DNA of 64,000 bases from Glandiceps talaboti. Taxonomy: Eukaryota > Hemichordata > Enteropneusta > Spengelidae. Positions 11,893 through 24,060 of the stretch are shown here, in pieces. Each line of letters opens with the position of its first letter. Positions within the stretch are counted from its first letter, which is position 1. Under the pieces are notes generated by a model. It saw nothing but the letters and a program-made list of their open reading frames with translations, searched no databases and was not told the origin of the DNA. The stretch is from positions 14,752,306 to 14,816,305 of the forward strand of contig NC_135567.1 of the NCBI RefSeq assembly GCF_964340395.1, given 5' to 3'. The translations under genes were made by a program, and so were the position numbers.

Positions 11893-12900
11893 TAGAAGTA
11901 GGCTATTGGGATGTGCGACAGTAAAAAAGACAGATATGAACATTGTAGCGGTTGTCTAGAGATGCCTTTTGGATGAGAATGTCGTTTCATCAGTGATTGT
12001 CCATTAATGCTCTCTTTGATGGTGCAGAAAAGTCTTTCCTTATACTATCAAACTGACATATATTGACACAAAATAATAATGGGTGCCTTTTATTTGTTTG
12101 TGTATGTCTGTGAAAGTACATTTAAAGTTCTATCGTCGTATATCATATAACAGAGGAGGGGGGGGGGACACCTGTCACATTTGTGTCATGTGACGCAGTC
12201 CGTCGACATAACAATGCAGTTCATTCAAATCTTGACCAGTGCAGTGAATACTTCTATTTAAGGCAAGGCTACACCATCATTTTTGGGCATTTTGGAGTCT
12301 CTAACAAAATTTCAGATTTAACTTGTTTCAACGAGAACATTATCCTATCTTCCAGATTCAATACTTTTTCAGTACAAGATAAGTTGATTTAATGTGTAAA
12401 TTTGCAGTTTTCAGAAGTAGTACAAGCATAATTAGTATGAAACAATGGCTAATTAATTATTCAAAACCTTCAAATTACTCTAATTTCGTAAAGCATAATA
12501 TAGCAAAAATTCTTGCATGAAAAAGTAGCTTGTGAACAAACATAAAGAAACAATAAAGAACAGCATGAATCTACATGAGAGAGTTTGTATCATAACTTTC
12601 ACAAATATAAACAGACTTATAAAAACATGCCATGAAACTACATGAGAGAGGCACCCACTCTTGAGTGTGTACCATTGTATGACAGTTGGATAGTGTGATA
12701 AGGGGAAGACATTTCAGCACCTTCAAAGCCAGTTTTAATTCTCCACCACTGATAAAACAACGCTCTAATAAGAGGCATTTCTACATAACAGCTGGTGTTG
12801 GATATTAAAAGACAAACTTAACTGCTGTATATATATAAAGTGATAAAACCTTAGATTTTTGCCACACTATAAGGGATAGAAGAACAATTTTTTTTATGTA
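11893..12900. other. 3' flank of zinc-finger gene ZF-A, no further gene seen
   Basis: This is AT-rich sequence with short homopolymers (a G run near 12160). It probably includes the 3' UTR of the zinc-finger gene. I saw no coding exon. Confidence 0.5.
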
Positions 12901-12901
12901 C

Positions 12902-13273
12902 AACTGCAGACATCAGACCGTGCACAAATGGAACCTGTTACAAACAGGGTAAGTAAACAACTGAATTGGATTAATAACACTTGGCATAGTATGTACGAAG
13001 TACAGAGACTTGTATTTGCATTTCATGGTTTCATAAAAACAGTTTTATGGCCACTTTACGTAATATTTCACCTTCACAAACAAATTTTCAGTTGTCCTGG
13101 CATTTCATGTACGCATAAAGAGGCCATAAAACTGTCCTTATCAAACCATGGTGTGTAATATAAGACTCTGTACTTCCAACATGCTGAGCCAAGTGTTATT
13201 AATCCACTTCATTTGTTTACTTTCCCTGTTTGTAACAGGTTCCGTTCGTCCATGGTTTGATGTCAGCAGTTGT
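12902..13273. mobile_element. Foldback MITE family 5, copy 1 (CAACTGC ends)
   Basis: A 372-bp inverted repeat runs from CAACTGCAGACATCAGACCG to GTTTGATGTCAGCAGTTG. Arms are at least 85 bp and include GGAACCTGTTACAAACAGGG and its reverse complement. The interior is also partly self-complementary. A second copy lies at 57858-58216. The open frame inside is not a gene. Confidence 0.8.
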
Positions 13274-13289
13274 ATCATTGATGTGTTGA

Positions 13290-13745
13290 ATTAGCTTTGT
13301 ATTAGGACTAGACGTTTGTACCATAATTCTATGTTACATAGTACTAGACGTTTGAACCATAATTCTGTTACATAGTACTAGACGTTTGTACCATAATTCT
13401 ATCTTACATAGTCTGTATGAATGTTCTTATAACTTATAAATAATAGAGAGAACACGCAACTTGATGCGTCAGAAGAAATTGCTGTGTGTCAGCGGTGTGT
13501 CAAATTGGCTTACATAGTACTAGACACTTGGACCATAATTCTATGTCACATGACTATATATGTGATCTTCTTGGCCACCACATAGTAGTAGAAAAGGGAG
13601 CGCAAAACTAGATGTGTCACATGAAATCGCTATACAGCAGTGGTGTGTCAAATTAGCGTCTTAGTACTAGACACTTGAACCTTGATTCTAAGTCACACCG
13701 TCTGTATTCATCTTCTTGTGAGTCACCACATAGCTGTAGAATGGG
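13290..13745. repeat. Degenerate tandem repeat around TAGTACTAGACGTTTG
   Basis: Repeated blocks ACATAGTACTAGACGTTTG and ACCATAATTCTATGT alternate with a unit containing GTGTGTCAAATTGGCT. That last unit also resembles part of the 96-bp repeat at 15225-15795, so the two arrays may share an origin. Confidence 0.6.
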
Positions 13746-14041
13746 GAGCAAAAAACTTGGTGTGACACATGAAATTAATGTCAAATTTACCTCAAGGGCA
13801 TACTGATGTGGGTAGTTCCCTTCTAAGAAGGAGTACATTGTTCTGTATCTTTACCCAACAATTGGGTCAATCTGTTCTGTTATTCCTAAAACAATCATGA
13901 TGAATGAGTTGAAATAAGGACAATACATGTATATGTCACATACATTTTTCACATCTCTCCTTTTAAGTCGGGAAAAGAACATCAAAGGGGAATGCTACTC
14001 TAGGAAATAAAGCATTTTCATGAACTCAGGGTTCTGGTTAG

Positions 14042-14117
14042 CTTGAACAATGAATATTCATGGCCTTTAAGAGCCTATTACATTCACTGAAAACATCATG
14101 AATATTCATTGTTCAAC
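14042..14117. repeat. Short hairpin, 20-bp perfect arms
   Basis: TTGAACAATGAATATTCATG is followed about 35 bp later by its exact reverse complement. This may be a minimal foldback element or a structural hairpin. Confidence 0.7.
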
Positions 14118-14514
14118 CATTACATAAACATTTCTGCTGACTCCCATGATGCAATGTGGCCAACTGCAAAAATCCACAGATGGGGACAAAGTAAATTTGA
14201 TGTTTCTCTGAAATTGTGCAAATGTAGGTGAAGTAAAACCGTGACTTGACTCTCCAGAGCCCAAAGTTTATGAAAATGACTTTTATTTTCTGGAGGGGTA
14301 CCCCTTTAAACTGTAAATATTGATAGATATCCAAAAGAACTTTTATGTATATATATGTATGTAGATGTGTTGCATAGTAGTTAGGCCGTTAGTGTGGAAT
14401 CCAGTCACGTTGAGTTTTTGCTCTCAATTTTCACCCCACCACATCTGACGTTTTGCTAGCGACCTGTGTCTTTCATGAAGCTACAGCTAGAAAACTCGCA
14501 CAAAAATCCTTTTT

Positions 14515-14830
14515 GGCATCCCGCTTTGAGATGACATTAGCGTCACCAAGTGATACGAATCAACTCAGAGGGTTGAGTTGTACAATTTGCAAACGAGATC
14601 GCTACAGGAAATGACAATGTAATTTTAGGTTTGAATATACGACCATTGTAGCACAAATTCTTATCGGGCGTCACTCTGTGAGATGACGTTATTAGCGTCA
14701 CAAAGTGATCAGAACCAACTCGGGCGGTCGAGTTGTACGATGTTAGCAGAATTACATATGCATCGCTACAGTAAATCACAATGTAACTTTAGATTTGAAA
14801 ATACGACCATCATAGCAAAATGCCAGGCGT
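14515..14830. repeat. Two-copy direct repeat of about 165 bp
   Basis: Two adjacent diverged copies share GAGATGACATTAGCGTCAC / GAGATGACGTTATTAGCGTC, then GTTGAGTTGTAC / GTCGAGTTGTAC, a segment with ATCGCTACAG, and AATACGACCAT. No gene is evident. Confidence 0.65.
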
Positions 14831-15224
14831 GGTCGACGAAAAGTGAGAATGAAATACCCACATGACTTGATTCCAGTCTATTTATTAGTCAGTAGTATCT
14901 GTACGTATGAGAGATTTTTTTCAAAAGATTTTGACGATACTTCCCACTTCATATCTTTATTGATATATTTATCAGGTAATATTGCTGTTATAATAGAGGC
15001 AAGGCCTCTCTAGTATTTTTTATCTGTCTTTACAAGATGCACTATTTTGTACAATTTCTTCATTATTACACACTATTTTGCTTCCAGTTATTCAGCTCAC
15101 TTCAGTTCACAAAACGCGAAAGAAGTAAAAGTGTTTAAATAGAAAATACTGACCGTTTGTCACTTTGCAGGTGTGTAGTTAGCAGTGTGCCCTCAAGTGA
15201 AAATGATAAAAACTGGCATTTCTT

Positions 15225-15795
15225 GTGAGACACTACGTAGTAAGAGATAGGGGAACACCACGTCACTAGAAATTGTGCATCAGTGGCACGTCAAATTGGC
15301 TTAATGGGCACATTCACCACATAATAAGAGATAGGGGAACACCAAATTTTGGTGCGTCACTAGAAATTGTGTGTGTCAGTGGCACGTCAAATTGGCTTAG
15401 AGGGCACACTCACCACATAGTAAGAGATAGGGGAACACCAAATTTTGTTATGTCACTAGAAATTGTGTGTGTCACAGTGGCACATCAAATTGGCTTAGAG
15501 GGCACACTCACCACATAGTAAGAGATAGGGGAACACCAAATTTTGGTGTGTCACTAGAAATTGTGTGTGTCAGTGGCACGTCAAATTGGCTTAGAGGGTA
15601 CACTCACCACATAGTAAGAGATAGGGGAACACCAATTTTGGTGTGTCACTAGAAATTGTGTGTGTCAGTGGCATGTTAGATTAGCTTAGAGGGTACACTC
15701 ACCACATAGTAAGAGATAGGGGAACACCAAATTTTGGTGTGTCACTAGAAATTGTGTGTGTCAGTGATGCATCAAATTGGCTTAGAGGGCACACT
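15225..15795. repeat. 96-bp tandem repeat, about 6 copies
   Basis: The unit contains TCAAATTGGCTTAGAGGGCA, CACTCACCACATAGTAAGAG, ATAGGGGAACACCAAATTTT and GGTGTGTCACTAGAAATTGT. The open frames through it arise because 96 is a multiple of three. Confidence 0.88.
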
Positions 15796-16087
15796 GGTAC
15801 TTAGTTTTTGGAGAACAGAGTATGAAGTATATATTAGTGTCCATATATGGGCATTTGTGCACAAGGACTGGCTGTAATCTCTCCAATGATAGGAGGAGGA
15901 GGAGAGCGGCACAAACACACATACCGGTACTTGGGTTGTAATGTTTGTATTATATGTTGAGTGAATGTTTATATGTTCGGAAATTTATTGATTTTTGTAT
16001 TCATAATATTTTCCAACAGTAGAAAAGTTTAAGAACTTTTATAAAATCATGATTTAGACTAAGTACTGCTTTACACTTTCTGCAATA

Positions 16088-16575
16088 CAGATAAAATGAT
16101 GTCGGCTTGGCGTTTCATTCATGTGACATGACATTTATTACACACCCTCAGACAACTTCTAATGCAAAAGAAACAATTACATCGTGCCGTGCACAGTGGG
16201 GATGTACAAGAAGTAAAGTTGATATGTTGATTATCAGTTAGAAAATAAACAATTGCAGCCATTAAAATCATCAAGTCCATGTGTAATGTTTTCATTAGAA
16301 GCCTGTTTCTGCTGCAGTGTGAAAGAATAGCAATGCTCATCAGTGTTCAATGTGATTGGGTAAAGGATCCTGCTGTGTTTATTGTGTCTCTGTTATTGTT
16401 AGTCTAGAGTTGAAATATGTCTAGCACTGTGTCAAAAAGGTAATGTCCCATCAATGAAACACCAAGCCTACATCATTTTAGCTGTAACGTCCCATCAATG
16501 AAACACCAAGCCTACATCATTTTCGCTGTAATGTCCCATGAGTGAAACACCAAGCCTACATCATTTTAGCTGTAT
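16088..16575. mobile_element. MITE family 1, copy 2, with triplicated terminal repeat
   Basis: It is inverted relative to the copy at 4505-4908 and shares its interior. The right terminal segment (GAAACACCAAGCCTACATCA followed by TTTTAGCTGTA) occurs three times in tandem between about 16445 and 16575. Confidence 0.75.
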
Positions 16576-16940
16576 TTTCTATAGTGCCAGTGGGCTGTGA
16601 AAGTTTCACCTACCTGGCAAGTATTTCTTATTTTCTTTTCTAAAAAAATGGCAAGATTATGACATGTAATAAAGTACACAACTCATTCGTGAATTCTTGA
16701 AATTATTACATGCAATGTATGAACTAGTCATTAACTGTATTACTGTGTGTGCAGTGCAATACTATATGAACACACGACCATTGCATGTCTACAAAGTTGT
16801 CTTTTGTATGAAGTTCCCTGTATAGTATAAACATTTGCAATAATAACAGAATCCTGTGATACACAAGTGTCAGCGTGTGTACTCCTGGTATTTGCACCCA
16901 TGCTTGCAGTGTTTCTGCTGCTGTTTCAGTCCGCACTTTC

Positions 16941-17002
16941 TATGTATGTATGTATGTATGTATGTATGTATGTATGTATGTATGTATGTATGTATGTATG
17001 TA

Positions 17003-17035
<33 letters not shown>

Positions 17036-17283
17036 GTATGTATGTATGTATGTATGTATGTATGTATGTATGTATGTATGTACATATGCATGTATGTATG
17101 TATGTATGTATGTATGTATGTATGTATGTGTGCATGTATGTATGTGTGTGTATGTATGTATGTATGTATGTATGTATGTATGTATGTATGTATGTATGTA
17201 TGCATTATGTATGTATGTATGTATGTATATATGTGTGTGCATGTGTGTATGTATGTATGTGTGTATGTATGTATGTATGTATG

Positions 17284-17312
<29 letters not shown>
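16941..17312. repeat. (TATG)n microsatellite, about 370 bp
   Basis: GTAT repeats with interruptions by (GT)n, GTACATATGCATG and GCATTATG. All long open frames on both strands here (Met-Tyr-Val-Cys or His-Thr-Tyr-Ile repeats) are artefacts. Confidence 0.97.
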
Positions 17313-17315
<3 letters not shown>

Positions 17316-17389
17316 CTATGGCCAATCACTTGCAAAAATGTATCCAAATTAAATTGATTCAGAAGAGTTATTTCTTAATTTTTATCGGC

Positions 17390-19062
17390 TTATCTGCATT
17401 CTTCTAATATTAGTTTTCCAGCCCTGTGTGCGAGTTCATTGCGCTGCATCTTTCCAACTGGTGACATCGGGAATGAATCAAAGAACAGCACATGTCGAGG
17501 AACAAGATACTCAGGCAGGAGAGGGCGTACAAATTCCAGAATCTCCCTGACTGTTAATTCTTGTCCATCCTCAAGACAAATGCACGCACAAATGTCTTCG
17601 ACAAGTAGTTCATCGGGAATGGATACGACATGAGTTATTTTGACCTTCGGGTGTCTGAGAAGAACACGTTCAACTTCAATGGGGTAAATGTTTATTCCAC
17701 CTTTAATGATAATATCGTTTTTCCGACCAATGATGTCCAGACAGCCATCATCTTCCATCTGACATACGTCGCCAGTGTGGTACCACCCAGCTGCATCAAT
17801 GGCTGCCTTACTTTGTTCTTCATCTTTCTCATAGCGTAGCATTATGTAAGGTGATCTGATGCAGAGCTCACCAGCTGTATTCAGAGGAACAATTGCACCA
17901 CCTTCATCTACAATTTTGATTTCTTGGTGACAGATTGGGTACCCGATTTTGTCTGATTTCAGCAAATTTCTGTTGCATGTGACACCACCTGCCTCGGATG
18001 ATCCATACAGAGTATAGACGTGGGGTGTCAGATATTGCCGTACTTTATTAAGAACCTCTGGAGAAACAATATTCCCAGTTGTAAACAGTAATCGTAGTGC
18101 TGTATGGTCTCTATCAGAAATCTGCTTCTCCTGCATTATACCTACTAATTGTTGGTACATCAAGCATGCGACTGTGACACTCTCTGTTTTGAGAATATCG
18201 GCTAAAACTGATGCACTTACACTCTGCCCTGGAACAACAGTTTTCATTCCCCCAATCACACCATAAGGCTAGCATAATCACCCCCTGCATGCGGGAACGG
18301 TGCAAACGTCATGTAACACACATCACTGTCTATCACCTCTGAGAGGACACGCCCGTACATGTAAGAATTTTCAACTGCACACCTGTGTGATTTAACAACA
18401 GCTTTTGGTTGGCCAGTACTACCAGATGTAAAGAGTATTGTGAACTCGTCATCTGATTGGACAGATTTTCGTATTTGCATTACTTGTTCAATATCAGACT
18501 CATTGCCCATTTTTGACACATCACAAAGAGAAACAGTCCCTGGCACGTGACCTTCCCCCACATATATTAAGTTTCTTAAGGTCGGCAGGTTCGGATTTTT
18601 GCCGTAAAGCCTCGTTCCTTCTGTAGATGTTTTTAACAATTTCTCTAAAACTGTTGCTGGGTTACCAGATCCAAAGACCAGAGTAGAAACATTGGTTTTG
18701 TTGATGAGATTTTGCATGTATTCCTCATTATATCCGACCAGAAATCGAACATGTACCATCTTGGTATATGCAGTAGCATACTGGGTAAGAATCCATTCAT
18801 ACCGATTGTCAAACCAAATCCCAACTCGATCCCGAGGCTGTAGACCCAAGTGGAGCAGACCAGCCGCCATCTTGATGACGTCATCACGAAATTGCTTGTA
18901 AGATATCCTCGTTTTTCCAGACTCGGAGGCAAATACGAAAGCTTCTTTGTTTGGGAAATTCTGTGCTGTACGATCCAGTGCATCGGGTAATGTCATTCCA
19001 GTGTATGGAATAGCAGATGCTGCATGGAGGTAACTTGTTTTGGGTTTAAATAACCTCCACAT
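17390..19062 (-). pseudogene. ACSF2-like acyl-CoA synthetase with one frameshift
   Basis: This is an AMP-forming acyl-CoA ligase of the ACSF2 type, which activates fatty acids to acyl-CoA. The coding part is intronless. The first frame runs from ATG 19062 (or 19116) to TGA at 18258-18256; the second continues to 17390. The P-loop ILFTSGSTGQPKAV, the YGSSEAGG motif, YHTGDV, GRKNDIIIKGGINIYPIEVE and the C-terminal MSPVGKMQRNEL (catalytic Lys) are all present. Together they give about 560 aa, near ACSF2 length without a long targeting peptide. The frames break at 18261-18262: two G's stand where the partial copy at 23689-24060 has three. So this is a pseudogene by single-base deletion, or a sequencing error. 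A good acceptor (TATTCCTACAG) just before 19076 suggests an upstream 5' UTR exon, which would argue against a simple processed copy. Confidence 0.8.
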
Positions 19063-19259
19063 GTTGATGGTGAATTCTGTAGGAATAAAATTAAGAAAAT
19101 GCACAGTCGATCTCATAAAACATCGAGGCAGATGGATGTATAAGTTATAGAGCTAGGTAGGTAGGTAGGTAGGTGGGTTATTGGTGGAATGATAGATGGG
19201 TATAGTAGGTAAGATATGTAGGTAGATAGACAGATGCACAGACAGACCAAAAATGAACA

Positions 19260-19685
19260 CTTTTACACCTAATTTGCATATCAATCATGGAATCATGGTG
19301 TACTTAATATTTGTTTGTCCTTACATCCCTAGGTACATTCCCATTAAATTTCAGCCAAATCTGCTCAATAGTTTTGGAATTATAAATTTTTAACCAAAAA
19401 GACACATTTTTAGCCCTAATTTGCATATCACTGATGGAATCATCCCGTCATGAACAAATCTTACTTTACACCCCCTTAAGAATGTTCCCACCAAATTTCG
19501 CACCAATCTGCCCAGTAGTTTCTGAGTTTAAGTTTTTTGACCAAAAATAACATTTTTTGACCCAAATCACATACCTGTGACGCGATCATTTTGATTTGAA
19601 CAATTTCCCAATTAGACACCGAAGGTAATGGACACACCAAATATCGTGGCAATCGGTTCAGCGGTTTTTGACTTTAAGTTGTTTT

Positions 19686-19731
<46 letters not shown>

Positions 19732-19800
19732 CAGACAGACAGACAGACAGACAGACGCCGGGCGATCCCTATAGCACTACTGAACCTCAGTTCAGTTGTG
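19260..19800. repeat. Dispersed repeat ending in (CA)n(GACA)n
   Basis: There are repeated blocks of about 150-170 bp around CCTAATTTGCATATCA and CCCAATAGTTT-like sequence. They are followed by a (CA)n tract (19688-19728), (GACA)n, and a conserved-looking tail with GCCGGGCGATCCCTATAG and CTGAACCTCAGTTCAGTTG. This looks like the 3' end of a dispersed repeat. The class is unknown. Confidence 0.5.
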
Positions 19801-21520
19801 CTAAAAAATATTCTATTATCTGATGTAGCCTATTTTAATCTGATTCGTTCATCAAATCCAAAATATGACATTGCATGGGCACCGAGATGTGGAAATGTTA
19901 GTTTTAATAGCAACTTATGATTAATACTAGACATGAAATTATTTTCAATCTCGTTTAGATCTCAGACCGCTATAGGAAATCAACAATGATTTGCAGCTAG
20001 ACATACTATCCTTTGCTAGTCACATATTTTTCTACAAATACTTTTTTCTCCCTATAATTTCATTTTTTTGGTGGGGGTGAGGTGAGTACTTGTAATCGGA
20101 ACTCTCCGAACTTGTGTAATCAAACTGTCCGATTCGTTGCACCCTAATTTGTCAGTTCATGGTTTCGTCCGTTCGGGAAGAGATTTTTATTGAAGCACGC
20201 CCCCTTGTGACCAGAAGTTTGTATGTGTGTGGGGAGAGGGGGGGGGGGTTCATGTGATTGTGTGTAGTCGTGGCATAGAGATTCCCCAAAAATATCAGTA
20301 ATAAAATTTACAAGTTGTGCTCAAAGTCAAAAACACTCCCGCTCCTAAAAGTGTTCAAGTTGTCATAAATATAAAACATAAACCCATTTTGCTTTTCAAT
20401 CGGTCATCAGTTTAAATAAGTTCGATTCAAGTCGGCAGGCAGGTGAACTTGTAAAATACGGCGTCAGAGCATCCCTCATAAGGGGTGAGAAGAGCGCCCA
20501 CAACGGCTGATCGTTTAGTCTACAAAGCAGGGAGATATTTGACAGCCGAAGGGGTCACAGCCACGACGTCGAGACTAATGGTTATTTGACCCACTTTCTC
20601 CAGACTTTTAGACCCACACTTAACCCACTAATGTCTGAAACGTAAATTCATTCTGTGGAATATCTCTATAAGCACAGACAAGGATATGAATTGTTTGTCC
20701 GATCATCGAAGTTTAGTAAATTGTAAAAAAGACAGGTCGATGTCGGCCCCTGCCGCCAATTTGATGTCATTGACATGAAACAGGGTGGAAGATTTTGGCG
20801 ATGAATTCACGGTCAGTGACCCAATATTAACCTTTGTAAATATTCCTAGATGCATACTAGCATACTATAAAACTCAAATGTGTTGTACTATGACATCTCC
20901 CCCCCCCCCACACACACAAAGACGACTTGACTATGTGCGGCGTCCGTGAAAGTATCACCCACAAGCGTCTAGTCTCACATTAAAACACCGCTCACCGCCC
21001 TCAAGCTCAACCTGTTGGCCTATAGGCTATACCAACAAATCTACTTTTACCCTAACTGTGCGTTACTACGTTAGTACAGCATGTACAGTACAGTACTTTC
21101 ACTTTTCACACTACGCGACTACAAGGAAGTGTTTGTGTGGCGGCGCCTGTCTAGCGCCAGCTACGTGGATTGAAGACGACATTTATTGAGTTCAAAAGAC
21201 TAATGACCTTTAGCTAAAACCATGCGCATCCGTACAGTGAGAGATTGTTGTTCAGAGTTGAATAACCAGCTTGTTCTCCAACACACTAAATCACACCAGG
21301 AGTAGGATAGAGACGGAATTCAAATATTTGATACACTGTAACTAAGGATCGGGATCGGAATCATCTCCTAAAATCCCAGTTTCTCTGATTCACCGTATGG
21401 GGGGGGGGGGCAATCGAAGGGAAGTACTTTGCTAGTGGAGTGTTATTAGTTTTCTTTTGAAAACAGCATTCAGTTTTAAATTATATATGTACATGCATGG
21501 TTTTCCGATGCAGTTCAGAA
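19801..21520. other. Intergenic stretch, no gene recognised
   Basis: Mixed composition with C or G homopolymer runs (near 20240, 20900 and 21400). I found no exon with supported splice sites. Confidence 0.4.
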
Positions 21521-21523
21521 AGT

Positions 21524-21665
21524 ATATGTTATTTGCCAAATACCGTTCCATATCTTGCTGCGAGAGGTAATTTTTCTGGTATAACGGAGAGCCGGAGGCT
21601 AGCCGTTATACCAGAAAAATTACCTCGAGCAGCAAGATGTGGAACAGTATTTGGCAAATAACATA
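21524..21665. mobile_element. Foldback element with about 65-bp arms
   Basis: The left arm begins at TATGTTATTTGCCAAATA and the right arm ends with the reverse complement. The arms are almost perfect through TTTTTCTGGTATAACGG. The short loop AGAGCCGGAGGCTAG is itself a small hairpin. Confidence 0.85.
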
Positions 21666-22170
21666 CTTATACGTCACCTGCGACCTGCTTGTTTTGCGTA
21701 CTGTATTCCATTAGATGTACATAAATGTTCGTGATATGCTTTGTTGTTCTAGTTAAGCAAAAATTACACCCGCTGTGGTGGTAATTTTCATATCCTTCAT
21801 AAATTTACGAATTCATGTTTACGATCGCGTGACGACCGTACGTTCGCCGTCACTGGACTTTCATGGTTATGTGTGGAATTTTGGACTATTTCCCTGTGAC
21901 ATGAAAAGTACAGTTCAAAGACTTGTTACAATGTATACAACGGTGATATTTCGTTCGATTGACAACAAATTTGGCATTGGAAATGCTGGTAATGCCTAAT
22001 GGCTATATCTCTAGTTGTCTGCTAGATTTATTTACACATGTTACAAGGGGAAGTGCAGTGATACAGTGATACAACAAGCAAAAATACGGCTGTTGGTGAA
22101 AAATACGCCTGTGTATCTGCAGGGCTCTCGACCATTCAGAATGCGAGATTGGTGACAGGTGACGTATAAG
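21666..22170. mobile_element. Small TIR element adjoining the foldback
   Basis: CTTATACGTCACCTGCGACC at the left matches, in reverse complement, GGTGACAGGTGACGTATAAG at the right (18 of 20 positions). The interior is about 500 bp, with an unsupported short open frame (21775-21999). It may form a single composite element with the hairpin at 21524-21665. Confidence 0.6.
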
Positions 22171-22679
22171 GCACAGTCTATGATAAAATGAATACTGTTT
22201 TCAGGATTTTGTAAACACGAATTACTGGTAGAATCAACCTCGTTGTGATAACATCTAGGTTTATCAAGTTACTTTGTAGCTGGTAGACACCCAATAGTAA
22301 TTTCGCCTTTAAATTTATGCTCAGAGATAGGGGGGGGGGGGGCGGTTCGAGGATAGAGCTACATTTTGTATATTAATTTATACCCTAAACTTCTACCATT
22401 ATTTACTGTTTCCAGGGGTCAGACACGATTAGCATCACTATTTTCTGACTCCTGTTATCGTGTGTTTCGTATCGTGTGCTTCTTATGCATGTACGTTTTT
22501 TTTCATTTTTTCTTCTCTTTTTGACCGGGTGTTACATACATAGTAATTCGATAAGTACAACGACTTGAAGAAATATAGAAATGTCCGATAGACCTCAAAC
22601 CGCTGTGACACTATTGTAATAGAATGTATCCTGAGACAGCTTGTTACAGTACAATAAGTAACGCAAAGGTCAACCATAT

Positions 22680-23160
22680 GTCCTGAGACAGCTAGATGTA
22701 GTACAATGAAAACGAAAACTGACAAAGATCTAAAGACAAAAGAAGGTTAATTAACTCTATTCAAAGTTCAAGAGCTGATACAGGTCTAAAGACAAAAGAA
22801 TGGTAATGAAGCAACTCAATAAAAGAATTCATTAATATCAATAAGTTTACATCGGAGATATGAGATCATAATCCAATCAGCAGTCTTGAAATATAGAGAT
22901 GTGAGGTTTTATCCAATCAGTTGTCTTAATATGATCATGTGCATGGAATAACTAATTTTGCATATATTTAATAGATATGTCATATTTCGGTAGTGTATAT
23001 AAGGACTACCTTGAATTGTGTAAAGTAATCTTGTTATCTTTGTCCTGACCGCTGTGTAATAAATCTATCTACAAGCATCATGTTGGTGAATGAGCATTGA
23101 TTCCTGAGTGAGTACCTCTAAGCTAGCCAAGTGAGTGTGATTCCGTATACAACTAGTTGG
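22680..23160 (+). mobile_element. Possible solo LTR
   Basis: A TATA box (TATATAAGG, 22996-23004) is followed about 55 bp later by AATAAA (23058-23063) and a GT-rich stretch. This compact promoter plus poly(A) order is typical of an LTR R-region. Boundaries are guessed and no internal retrotransposon genes are present. It could equally be a promoter of an unseen transcript. Confidence 0.3.
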
Positions 23161-23688
23161 TAATAACGTAGTGACAATAAGTCGAATTTTACACGGGTAA
23201 TAAACTATGTACAATACAATATAACTTCATTATCCCAACGTGTGCAATTCTTTGTGTGACAGTCAAACAATAAAAACCATACATGATTTTTTTTTAAAAT
23301 CACAAATACATTAAAACGCATAAAACAAATACAGTTCTAAAAAACATGAAAGGACACTCACAAAATAAAACAAAGGCAGATAAATTAAAACAATGGAACA
23401 ATGAGTTACTAATTAGTCCTCACATTGTTTAGTAAAAAAATTGATGTCGGAATAAATGAATATTTAGCTCTGTTAGTTTTTGTCTGTGGAACTCTATAGC
23501 ACCAACGGGATGGTTAAACTTTGAATTCTTGGTCACGTGAAGGATACTGGTTATTACTTAGTTTGGTCTTACCTATGCTCAGCACTTATTTTTCGTACAA
23601 CTTGACAAGGCTAGTCTGTTTTTTTTCTTAACTGCAGTTAGTTTAACTACTCCAGTAAGCATGATCATGAGAGACTAGTCCATACAAG

Positions 23689-24060
23689 TGGTGGTGATTA
23701 TGCTAGCCTTATGGGTGTGATTGGGGGAATGAAAATTGTTGTTCCAGGGCAGAGTGTAAGTGTATCAGTTTTAGCCTATATTCTCAAAACAGAGGGTGCC
23801 ACAGTCGCATGCTTGATGGACCAACAATTAGTAGGTATAATGCAGGAGAGACAGATTTCTGATAGAGACCATACAGCACTACGATTACTGTTTACAACTG
23901 GGAATGTTGTTTATCCAGAGGTTCTTAATAAAGTAAGGCAATATCGGACACCACGTGTCTATACTCTGTATGGATCATCTGAGGCAGGTGGTGTCACATG
24001 CAACAGAAATTTGCTGAAATCAGACAAAATCGGGTACCCAATGTGTCACCAAGAAATCAA
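23689..24060 (+). pseudogene. Partial ACSF2-like copy (middle segment only)
   Basis: One open segment encodes GGDYASLMGVIGGMK through YTLYGSSEAGG to IGYPMCHQEIK. It matches the central part of the 17390-19062 copy closely and keeps the frame at the site where that copy is shifted. Homology starts after CCATACAAG and stops at a GTATAG. It could therefore be one exon of an intron-bearing gene, but no other ACSF2 exon was found nearby, so a truncated relic is more likely. Confidence 0.65.

Noticed and set aside
16856-17357. Open frames of 150-160 codons on both strands in the GTAT array
   Set aside because: Simple-sequence artefacts; the same holds for the arrays at 42.0-42.3, 45.2-45.4, 47.0-47.4, 52.9-53.0, 53.4-53.9, 60.9-62.1 and 63.1-63.4 kb.
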